Shown one piece after another: positions 33,606-40,163 of a DNA stretch of 40,163 bases. A program made the translations under genes and the position numbers. The DNA comes from Rhizobium sp. PDO1-076 (GTDB lineage Bacteria > Pseudomonadota > Alphaproteobacteria > Rhizobiales > Rhizobiaceae): assembly GCF_000247475.1 (NCBI RefSeq), contig NZ_AHZC01000277.1, forward strand, positions 1-40,163. Reading direction: 5' to 3'. Positions within the stretch are counted from its first letter, which is position 1, and each line of letters begins with the position of its first letter. Below the pieces are notes generated by a model. It made no database searches. It saw only the letters and a program-made list of their open reading frames with translations, and was not told where the DNA came from.

Positions 33606-33992
33606 ATGAAGACCGTTTCCATTTTGATGTTGAGTGCTGTTCTTGCCGCGCCCATTTCTGCCGTGGCCGATGGCGATCCCGTTGCCGGCGCAAAGGCCTT
33701 CAAGGCCTGTCAGGCCTGTCACACCGCGACGGAGGCGAAAAACAAGGTCGGGCCAAGCCTTGTGGGCATTGTCGGACACCCTGTCGGCACAGTGTCGGGG
33801 TTCAAATATTCCAAGGCGATGATCGATTTCGGTGCGGGAAAGGTCTGGGATGAGCCTTTGCTGGCGGAATATCTGAAGGCGCCCAAGGCCCTGATCAAGG
33901 GGACCAAAATGGCGTTTGCCGGGGTCAAGGCCGATGAGGATGTTGCCAATATTATTGCCTATCTGAAGGATCCCGCCGCCGCCGGGCCGTAA
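33606..33992 (+). CDS. Small periplasmic class I cytochrome c
   Basis: A 128-aa c-type cytochrome. Signal peptide MKTVSILMLSAVLAAPISAV is cut near ADG. The mature part has one heme site, Cys35-Gln-Ala-Cys38-His39, the loop KVGPSLVGIVGHPVG after it, and a candidate axial Met102 (GTKMAFAGV), followed by the C-terminal helix DVANIIAYLKD. It fits cytochrome c2/c550-like electron carriers. ATG 33606 has a GGAAGAG site upstream and begins the signal peptide; 33540 would add a non-family leader. It lies 233 nt before the coiled-coil gene, so it is probably separate from that operon. The 295-nt divergent region from choX holds no other gene that I can see. Confidence 0.92.
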   Translation: MKTVSILMLSAVLAAPISAVADGDPVAGAKAFKACQACHTATEAKNKVGPSLVGIVGHPVGTVSGFKYSKAMIDFGAGKVWDEPLLAEYLKAPKALIKGTKMAFAGVKADEDVANIIAYLKDPAAAGP

Positions 33993-34225
33993 GGACCGCT
34001 CCGGCCGCTTGCGATCTCGGCCGCTGCGTTGCCGTCCCGTTTTGTGCTCTCGCCCCTTGTCCTGTGCGGGCGGCCATCCATATGCAGTGGGCTACAGGCA
34101 AAGAGCTGCTTCCAGGTGGAAACTTTAGCGGATGTGCAGTGCGATGCTTCCGCAACCTGTGAATTGCGTTATGGTCGCGAAATATCGGGACGGCACAGGC
34201 CGTCGGGGTCGAAAAGGGAGACGAC

Positions 34226-35314
34226 ATGGCTACGTTGCAATCGTTTGACAGCGAGATCGAGAAAACCCGCGCGATTGTCGCCGAAATGCGCGGCAAGATC
34301 GACCAGTCAGGGGCGCTACTCGACAGCTTCGCCAAAAGCGATGCCAAGATCTCCGATCAGAATTTCGACATCGAGAATGCCCGTATCGAGGACGTGATCA
34401 AGCAGCAGAAGACCATGGAGGCGAATATCGCCGACCTGATCATCGGGCTTGAGGACGCGACCAATGTCTTCGGCAGCGAATTCGAGAGCATGAAGAGTTT
34501 CACTGGCGTCGAGAAATTCATCGGCATCTTCTCGCGCCAGCGTTCGCAGCGCATGCGGACCGAACGGGTGCGCAACATGTCGCTGGCCGGCAATCTGCAG
34601 GACCTACTGTCAAAGTCGGATAGTATTGTCGGCATCCTGAAAGAGCAGCGGGCGGTGCTCGATACGCGCTACAAGAGTTCCGAGGCGAGCCTGATCGAAG
34701 TGATCGAGCGCCGCAAGGTAACGATCGACAACCTGGAAACGACGCAGAAGCGCATCGAGACACTTAATCCGATGTTGCTCGATATCGAAAACAAGATCGC
34801 TGCCTCGACCGAGCAGTCGCAGCGAACCGATCTGGACGCGGAGCGCTCGAAGCTTGCCACCGAATACAACCAGGCGCAGGCGCGGGAGCAGGAATTGCTG
34901 GCCGAAAGCCAGACGCTTGAACGCTACACGTCGATGTTCCAGACCTTCGTCGATTCGCTCAATAACCAGATCGCGGCGCAGAACACGCTGATCAACAAGC
35001 TGACCATCGATACCGAACAGCGCATCGTGCTCTACAAGGCGCTGGAGGATTCGTTGAAGACCGCCGCCCAGCAGGAGGTCGCGCACCGGATCAACACGCT
35101 CGGCAGTCAGGTTGATACGGCGGCGGAAGAGACAATGGCCGGGATCGGCGCTGCCGCGCAGCGCCATATCGGCGATCTGCTGGAGCTGCATGAAAAGAAC
35201 ATGCTGTCGACTCAGGACATCCAGCGCCGCAAGAAACTGGCCGACGACGCGTTCGCACGGCGGTTCCAGAGCGTGCTCGACAAGCACAATTCGGCCAACT
35301 ACGTGAAACCCTGA
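34226..35314 (+). CDS. Coiled-coil protein of unknown function (first gene of AAA+ cluster)
   Basis: I cannot name the family with confidence. The 362-aa product is almost wholly alpha-helical, without cysteine, tryptophan, signal peptide or membrane helix. Heptad-like stretches cover about 1-75 and 115-260 (for example ERRKVTIDNLETTQKRIETL and ERSKLATEYNQAQAREQELL). A less coiled segment near 80-110 reads SFTGVEKFIGIFSRQRSQRM. The layout loosely recalls TelA-type toxic-anion-resistance proteins, but I see no motif that proves it. GGGAG stands 5 nt before the ATG. Next gene starts 67 nt on, behind a hairpin. Likely a scaffold or filament-like partner of the ATPase encoded two genes later. I recall a DUF6384 family in such clusters but cannot check membership. 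Confidence 0.85.
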   Translation: MATLQSFDSEIEKTRAIVAEMRGKIDQSGALLDSFAKSDAKISDQNFDIENARIEDVIKQQKTMEANIADLIIGLEDATNVFGSEFESMKSFTGVEKFIGIFSRQRSQRMRTERVRNMSLAGNLQDLLSKSDSIVGILKEQRAVLDTRYKSSEASLIEVIERRKVTIDNLETTQKRIETLNPMLLDIENKIAASTEQSQRTDLDAERSKLATEYNQAQAREQELLAESQTLERYTSMFQTFVDSLNNQIAAQNTLINKLTIDTEQRIVLYKALEDSLKTAAQQEVAHRINTLGSQVDTAAEETMAGIGAAAQRHIGDLLELHEKNMLSTQDIQRRKKLADDAFARRFQSVLDKHNSANYVKP

Positions 35315-35348
35315 TGCCTGCGGTTTCGGTCTCTGGTGCCCGCGGGCG

Positions 35349-35380
35349 GGCGTGCCTTGCAGTAATGCTTGAGGCACGCC
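35349..35380 (+). promoter_or_regulatory. Hairpin pairing the ribosome-binding site of the next gene
   Basis: GGCGTGCCT (35349-35357) pairs with AGGCACGCC (35372-35380) across a 14-nt loop. The AGG of the likely ribosome-binding site GAGG (35371-35374) is inside the 3' arm, and the ATG follows at 35382. Translation of the 383-aa gene would need this stem opened, perhaps by ribosomes or by RNA processing. Confidence 0.55.
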
Positions 35381-35381
35381 G

Positions 35382-36533
35382 ATGAACGACGCGGCAAGCA
35401 ACACGGCGGTTGCGCAGTATTTTTCCACCATGGCGGCGGCGCTTGGCGGGCTGGATATCCATTTCGGCAATCCCGACGCGAGGCTGGCCGGCAAGGGACC
35501 TTCCGCGTCGGTGCTGCTGCCCTATGTCGACCGCCTGCGCAATTCGTTTGCCTGCTGGCAGAACCGCATCGGCTTTACCGAGCAATTCCGTGTGTCTCGG
35601 GCTGAAAGCGGATTTCCGGCTTTCCAGAATGTGCTGGAACTGGAAAATGACCGGGCCGGGGCGGACAAGCGGCTGGCGAGCATTCCGGCGGCGCGGTCGC
35701 TGCGCGAGGAGATGGTCGATTTCATCCTGCGGCAGAAGGAGTTTCCAACCGCATTGCAGACGCAGATTGCCGAGCGGCTTTATCTCGAGCAGATCGGCAA
35801 GGGGGAAATCTTCTCGCCGCTTGTCCTGCCGGAGACGATCGGCGTCACCGGCAATGCGACAAGCCGCAGGCCGAGCTATCTGGTCACCTGGGCAGCCTTT
35901 GACGGCACCACTACTTTGCCGATGGTCTATGTGGCAACGATCGAGGATTCGTCCGACAATGTCGTCAAGTTGCTGGTGACAGACGAGGGCGGGCTGAACG
36001 GTGACATGGACATTCCGCTGCCGGTGGGCGGGCTGCTCAACCCCGAGCTTGCACGTCTGTTCGATGAATTTGTCAGCCGCAACTCCGCCTATTCCCTGAC
36101 GCCGGCGACCATTGCGACCAATATGGACCGGGATTTTCCGACGCTGCATCCGAAATCGCTGCGGCGCATCGTTCTCGGCCCCTTCTATTCCTCTGGGATT
36201 ACGGAGAATGCCGGGCGGGTCAACGAGATCCTGTCCAGGGTTCGCAAGCCGGAAAACGCCTGGGTGATGACCTGGACGGAGCAGGAGGTGTTTTCGAAGC
36301 GTGAGCAGCCGGCGCAGAAGGGTTTTTTCTCGTCGGCGCCTGCCGTTCAGGAATTCCACATCGAAACGCATGACCTGGAAGCGGCGCGCATGGGCGTTTC
36401 TTTCTACGAGAAACATGCACTGGTGCCGCATGATGCCTATCAGGCACTTTATGCTTCCGGTGAGGCGAAGGAAATTTTCGGGAATTTCAAGGTGCATGTG
36501 ATTTCCGGCAACCAGATTGTGAGCGAGGTCTGA
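35382..36533 (+). CDS. Soluble protein of unknown function (383 aa, AAA+ cluster)
   Basis: I do not recognise the family. The 383-aa product has no signal peptide or membrane helix. The first 130 residues look helical (YVDRLRNSFACWQNRIGF, ERLYLEQIGKGEIFSPLVL). The middle looks alpha/beta with a strand-rich TTLPMVYVATIEDSSDNVVK and KSLRRIVLGPFYSSG. The C-terminal third has TWTEQEVFSKREQPAQKGFF and ends VHVISGNQIVSEV. One cysteine is near residue 58. Only 3 nt separate it from the ATPase gene, so joint expression is almost certain. It may be an adaptor or substrate of the ATPase. A hairpin overlaps its ribosome-binding site. Confidence 0.85.
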   Translation: MNDAASNTAVAQYFSTMAAALGGLDIHFGNPDARLAGKGPSASVLLPYVDRLRNSFACWQNRIGFTEQFRVSRAESGFPAFQNVLELENDRAGADKRLASIPAARSLREEMVDFILRQKEFPTALQTQIAERLYLEQIGKGEIFSPLVLPETIGVTGNATSRRPSYLVTWAAFDGTTTLPMVYVATIEDSSDNVVKLLVTDEGGLNGDMDIPLPVGGLLNPELARLFDEFVSRNSAYSLTPATIATNMDRDFPTLHPKSLRRIVLGPFYSSGITENAGRVNEILSRVRKPENAWVMTWTEQEVFSKREQPAQKGFFSSAPAVQEFHIETHDLEAARMGVSFYEKHALVPHDAYQALYASGEAKEIFGNFKVHVISGNQIVSEV

Positions 36534-36536
36534 GAG

Positions 36537-38453
36537 ATGAGCGAATTGAGCGCCGGCCTGACCACGCTGCATGAGGCCAATATCGCCAGGCATCTGATCG
36601 TCGCGCAGGGACTGATCACCCGCGTGATCGTGCTGGATGCCGGGGAGGGGGCATCCTCGGCGCCGATCGCCGGTACCAACCGGCGCTTCGTCTCGACGGT
36701 TTCCACCGGTTCGGTGCGGCGGACCCGCGAGGTCGAACTGGCCAAGACCATTCAGGCGGCAGGCAGCGATCCGCTTCTGACGCCGGCGCAACATACGGTT
36801 CTCTACCGCGTCCGGCGCGGGGCGCAGATTGCGCTGGCGATTGCCGATGTCTTTGCCCGACAGACCGAACTGGAAAGCCTGCAGGCGCGCAATCTGACGG
36901 CGCCGCTACAGGGCGAGGATGCGGCACGCTTCAAGGCGCTGCTGTCGTCCTCGGCCTATGTCGCCACATTCGCTTTTGCCGCTTATCTGCTGTCGACGGT
37001 TTCCGGCGAGAGTGCGGAAGCAAACGGCATGCGCGAGCCGGATTTTCTCTTCGATACGGCGCAGGACGGCCTGAAAAGCATGGTCGCGGGGCTTGATGCC
37101 GTGCTGACCGGCGCGGGTGACGATGCGACGGTGATCGGCCGTTGCCGCGCTTTCGCGCAGGTGGCCCTTGATGGGCTCCTCTCACGCAAGGCGCGGTTCG
37201 AACATCTTGGCATATTCGAGACCAGCCATATCCGCGTCGATCAGGACGACTTCACGCTGGACGGTTTTGATGCGGCACCGGGGCCGAAACGCAAACCTCT
37301 GTCCATGACCTTCAAGAAGCCGGAAGAGATCATCGGCAACCACATCGCCAAATATCAGGCGCTGAAGCTTGCCAAGATGCTGATGGCCTACGATTTCGAC
37401 CGGCAGATGAACCCGTTTGTCGAACTCGGCGGCTTCCTATTTACCTTCATCGGCGACGGCATGCCGGGAACCGGCAAGACGATCCTGATCCAGATGCTGG
37501 CCGGTATGCTGAACGACTACTGCCAGGTGGCGGGTTATACCTTTCACTACGAGAATTTCGGTGTCGACCAGATCTCGTCCTACCAGGGCAAGTCGGGGCA
37601 AAATGCCAAGAGCTTCGTCAACAATGTGCTGAACCCGCGTGTCATCGGCTTCGGCACGGTCGACGATGTCGATCAGGTGACCGCCAAGCGCTCGGATGAC
37701 CGGGCATCGTCCGGCCAGCATGAGGTGACGGCAGTGCTGATGGAGAGCTTTGCCGGTGCCTCGACGGTCGTGCGGGGCAATTCCACCTTCGGCATGTTCT
37801 CAAACTATCCGGAAAATGTCGACGATGCGCTGCGCCAGCGCGCCGGTGCCCGCTGGCTGGTCGACGGACCGCAGTCGCGGGAGGATTACATCGACATATT
37901 CTCGCTGCTGATCGGGAAGAACCATGACATCGCGCTTGGCGAGCACGCGTTGTTTGCCGGCCAGGAGATCACCAAGGCGGTGTCGCGGTCCTATGGCGAG
38001 CACGACCGGCCGAAGGAGGACGGGTTGGTCGCGGTCTGGGAACGTTATGAGAAGGCGCATGGCCGGATTGTTACGCTTGCCGATGTCGGTGCCTATCTGC
38101 ACGAGATCAAGCTTGCCGAACCCCGCTTTACCGGGCGGGCGATCAAGAACATCACGGACGCTGTGAAGATGCGGGCGATGGATGTTGAACTGCCGGATGA
38201 CTGGTTCGTTGCTCCCGCCGCGTTCATGCACAAGCCGTATGACGAGAAGAAAGCGATGATCGCCGAGCTGCGTGGCCCAGTGACCATGGAAATGATCTGC
38301 CAAGAGATCAATCGTTACGCCGACAGCGAATTCCGCTATGCCGACAAGTCGGACGAGGCGGCGGTCAACGAGATCGTGCGGCGCGAAAGGCAGCGGGAGC
38401 GGGCAATCGGCGAGATCGAGACGATGAAGCGGGAAGGGCGCTGGGATACATGA
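36537..38453 (+). CDS. AAA+ ATPase of the five-gene cluster
   Basis: A 638-aa protein with a single AAA+ module after a long N-terminal region of about 300 residues without recognised motif. Walker A is GDGMPGTGKTILIQ with Lys314 and Thr315. The Walker B position reads VIGFGTVDDVD with Asp376-Asp377, where the usual second residue is Glu. Sensor 1 and arginine-finger region reads STFGMFSNYPENVDDALRQR. A C-terminal lid and a charged end (RRERQRERAIGEIETMKREG) follow. No membrane helix is seen, so it acts in the cytoplasm, probably as a hexameric remodeler of its cluster partners. Its stop overlaps the next start by 4 nt (ATGA). The target is unknown. Confidence 0.92.
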   Translation: MSELSAGLTTLHEANIARHLIVAQGLITRVIVLDAGEGASSAPIAGTNRRFVSTVSTGSVRRTREVELAKTIQAAGSDPLLTPAQHTVLYRVRRGAQIALAIADVFARQTELESLQARNLTAPLQGEDAARFKALLSSSAYVATFAFAAYLLSTVSGESAEANGMREPDFLFDTAQDGLKSMVAGLDAVLTGAGDDATVIGRCRAFAQVALDGLLSRKARFEHLGIFETSHIRVDQDDFTLDGFDAAPGPKRKPLSMTFKKPEEIIGNHIAKYQALKLAKMLMAYDFDRQMNPFVELGGFLFTFIGDGMPGTGKTILIQMLAGMLNDYCQVAGYTFHYENFGVDQISSYQGKSGQNAKSFVNNVLNPRVIGFGTVDDVDQVTAKRSDDRASSGQHEVTAVLMESFAGASTVVRGNSTFGMFSNYPENVDDALRQRAGARWLVDGPQSREDYIDIFSLLIGKNHDIALGEHALFAGQEITKAVSRSYGEHDRPKEDGLVAVWERYEKAHGRIVTLADVGAYLHEIKLAEPRFTGRAIKNITDAVKMRAMDVELPDDWFVAPAAFMHKPYDEKKAMIAELRGPVTMEMICQEINRYADSEFRYADKSDEAAVNEIVRRERQRERAIGEIETMKREGRWDT

Positions 38454-39748
38454 ACCGCCTGCTCGAAGCTGAACTGATCTATGGTCGTTTGCTGCCGATT
38501 ACTGAGCCGCATCTGATCGCGCGTTACAACAAGGCGCTGTCCGGCTTCGGGTTGCCGGAAACCAAACTGAGCGAATTCGACATCGACATAACGGGGTTTT
38601 CGCCGCAGGTCGCTGCCGAACTCAATGATCCCGACTATCTTGATCCGGGCAAGGTCAATCGGCGGTTCATCATCATGACACCGGAGCAGGACAGCCTGCC
38701 GGTGGTGCATACCAGCTTTTCCAATACCGCCGGTCTGATGCATGAATTCTATGCCGCCAATGCCAAGGCGATCAATGCGGTTACGATCCGCGATGCGATC
38801 TATGGGGAGATCGAAGACAGCGTTACGGAAGTGCGCACGCTCGAAGACCTGCTGTTGATCAACGAAGTGCGTTTTCGGGTGATGTCGGCCGAGGATCTGC
38901 TCGGCAAGGCCGGCGAATTGCGCCAGCTGTGCGACCAGTTGACCACGAGCAACGATGCCTGGCGTGATGACTCGTTGCTCAATCGTATGGTGGACCTGGC
39001 CAAGCAGACCGGCGACATCCGGCAGAACGTGCTGGTGCCGGATAAGGTGATTTTCCGCCACGATGCCTTCTGGGCCAATCATTTCGGCGGGGTCTTCGTG
39101 TTTGTCGATGACAAGATCACCACGGTGATCTGCGATCCGTCGGCGCCGGGCTTTCGCCGCTCCCGGCCATGGCAGGTGAGCTATATCCCGATCACCGACA
39201 AGGCGCAGATCTTCGATTTTCTGGCCAAGAGCGGACGGATCGAACTGCCACGCGCAAGCTGGGTGGACGCATCCGGGCTTCTGGCGCATCGGGCCGAGAT
39301 GGCGGTCCTTTCTGTCGCTGCCGGTCAGTCTCCGGTGCCGGATCTTTCCCGCATCGATCCGGTCTGGCTGCAGACCTTCCTGCATCGCAATGCCCGGGCC
39401 GTTGCAGAGGACGGCGTCTATCCCCTGCTGCAGGAGGCTCTGAGAAGCCTTGCCAGGAGCGGCAGTCTGCGCATGGCGGACGTGGCCCCCGAACACCGGC
39501 TGTGGCTGGTCCGGGCCGATCCGGCCCATGCAGACCAATGGCTGACCAACCGACTGATTTCGCGGCTGACGCCAGCCGATTTCGTCTCCCGTTTTGTCTT
39601 CGACAAGCAGGGCTTCTACCAGGCCTATGACGGTTTTTCCGATGGCTTGCGCGAATACGTTGTATCAAGGCTGACAGAGACCTATCTGCGAGACAAAGCG
39701 GCCTTTCGAAAACGCCTTTACGGCATAGGAGACGACAACAATGCTTGA
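38450..39748 (+). CDS. Protein of unknown function (432 aa, AAA+ cluster)
   Basis: A 432-aa soluble-looking protein beginning MNRLLEAELIYGRLLPITEP, with FIIMTPEQDSLPVVHTSFSN, FRHDAFWANHFGGVFVFVDD and a helical C-terminal half (MADVAPEHRLWLVRADPAHA, RLTETYLRDKAAFRKRLYG). I recall a DUF6638 family of this size beside such ATPases in Rhizobiales, but cannot verify the match. The His/Asp/Trp-rich stretch near residues 203-215 would be a place to look for a catalytic or metal site; this is only a guess. It overlaps the ATPase gene by 4 nt and the next gene by 8 nt. Confidence 0.86.
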   Translation: MNRLLEAELIYGRLLPITEPHLIARYNKALSGFGLPETKLSEFDIDITGFSPQVAAELNDPDYLDPGKVNRRFIIMTPEQDSLPVVHTSFSNTAGLMHEFYAANAKAINAVTIRDAIYGEIEDSVTEVRTLEDLLLINEVRFRVMSAEDLLGKAGELRQLCDQLTTSNDAWRDDSLLNRMVDLAKQTGDIRQNVLVPDKVIFRHDAFWANHFGGVFVFVDDKITTVICDPSAPGFRRSRPWQVSYIPITDKAQIFDFLAKSGRIELPRASWVDASGLLAHRAEMAVLSVAAGQSPVPDLSRIDPVWLQTFLHRNARAVAEDGVYPLLQEALRSLARSGSLRMADVAPEHRLWLVRADPAHADQWLTNRLISRLTPADFVSRFVFDKQGFYQAYDGFSDGLREYVVSRLTETYLRDKAAFRKRLYGIGDDNNA

Positions 39749-40163
39749 TCCGATCATCGCGTTCTTTCAGCGCGTCTTCGCCGCCATCGGTCGCGGAATC
39801 GGGATTGCGATCGCCGGATTGTTGTGGCCATTTCTGGCAGCGCATGGCTGGTATCAGCGCCGGAGCTGGCTTGTTCGCGGGCCGGTGCTGGCAATTGTCC
39901 TGCTGCTCATCGTCTTCTACGGACTTTTGATCTGGCGTACCCAAGTCTGGTATGGCTTCGACCCCGGCTTCGTGCAGGCCTACAAACTCGAAGAGCGCAC
40001 CGTTGCGGCAGGCGTGGCGCTGCCCGACCAGCCGAACCGTTGCCAGAATTCGTCGCTGGTAACGATCGCTGCCGATCTGACCGACATGAACGTCAACCAG
40101 AATGTCTGGATTTCCTCGACGCTGCTCTACAAGACGGGACTGGTTCGGGGTGGACTGGGACAA
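39741..40163 (+). CDS. Membrane-anchored protein, DUF2333-like (cut by window end)
   Basis: The first 141 codons of a gene that continues beyond the window. ATG 39741 follows GGAG by 9 nt and overlaps the previous stop by 8 nt. The N terminus has an amphipathic or hydrophobic stretch (about 12-34) and then a clear membrane helix at about 47-65 (GPVLAIVLLLIVFYGLLIW). A probably periplasmic part follows, with WYGFDPGFVQAYKLEERTVA and DMNVNQNVWISSTLLYKTG. The last segment resembles the DUF2333 family as I remember it, which has no known function. It would link the cytoplasmic ATPase unit to the membrane. Confidence 0.82.
   Translation, partial: MLDPIIAFFQRVFAAIGRGIGIAIAGLLWPFLAAHGWYQRRSWLVRGPVLAIVLLLIVFYGLLIWRTQVWYGFDPGFVQAYKLEERTVAAGVALPDQPNRCQNSSLVTIAADLTDMNVNQNVWISSTLLYKTGLVRGGLGQ

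Noticed and set aside
34226-35314. Calling the coiled-coil protein TelA/toxic-anion resistance
   Set aside because: Size and helix pattern are similar, but I could find no conserved TelA motif by eye. Kept only as a loose comparison.
35091-36794. 567-codon minus-strand frame across the start of the AAA+ cluster
   Set aside because: The plus genes have ribosome-binding sites and tight operon spacing; the minus frame crosses gene borders without signals.

Overview
The window reads as chromosomal DNA of a Rhizobiaceae alphaproteobacterium (Rhizobium/Agrobacterium/Ensifer type). The evidence is the high GC content and the gene set: bacA, choXWV, bdhA followed by xanthine dehydrogenase genes, a DUF47-pit pair behind a Pho box, an Atu4866-type protein and a NolR-like ArsR regulator. 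RIME-like GC-rich palindromes between genes point the same way. I saw no tRNA, rRNA, CRISPR array, prophage or insertion sequence. The only obvious accessory module is a yefM-yoeB toxin-antitoxin pair.

Layout. 1-5563 (minus): bdhA-xdhA-xdhB-xdhC, a mixed operon for 3-hydroxybutyrate and purine oxidation, with RIME-type palindromes in two of its gaps; xdhC runs off the left edge. 5795-9283: an LLM flavin oxidoreductase, methionine aminopeptidase, a small unknown protein and a YbfB/YjiJ-type MFS carrier. 9415-15811: bacA, a convergent polysaccharide-deacetylase-like protein, an NnrU-family membrane protein, a YfgM-like protein with der, and a GT4 glycosyltransferase. 16013-19294: a GH13 alpha-glucosidase, an AraC regulator, and a divergent small-protein unit ending in an Atu4866-type gene; 17-bp direct repeats lie between the divergent genes. 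19318-25231 (all minus): an ion channel with a zinc-ribbon tail directly behind yefM-yoeB, adenine deaminase, an aldose-1-epimerase-like protein, and DUF47-pit. 25403-33310 (all minus): a Liv-type binding protein, a small unknown, an omega-aminotransferase with a strong palindromic operator, the NolR-like regulator, a HugZ-like protein and choX-choW-choV.

33606-40163 (plus): a small cytochrome c, then a tightly packed five-gene unit of unknown function. It encodes a coiled-coil protein, a soluble unknown, an AAA+ ATPase, another unknown and a membrane-anchored protein cut by the right edge. Gaps of 67 and 3 nt and overlaps of 4 and 8 nt suggest one operon and probably one machine. This is the best candidate for an undescribed system.

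Regulatory signals that can be read directly include a Pho box before DUF47-pit, a promoter with inverted operator arms before yefM, a 40-bp palindrome over the aminotransferase promoter, a NolR-type motif before the NolR-like gene, several intrinsic terminators, a choX/choW intercistronic hairpin, and a hairpin that pairs the ribosome-binding site of the second gene of the ATPase cluster.
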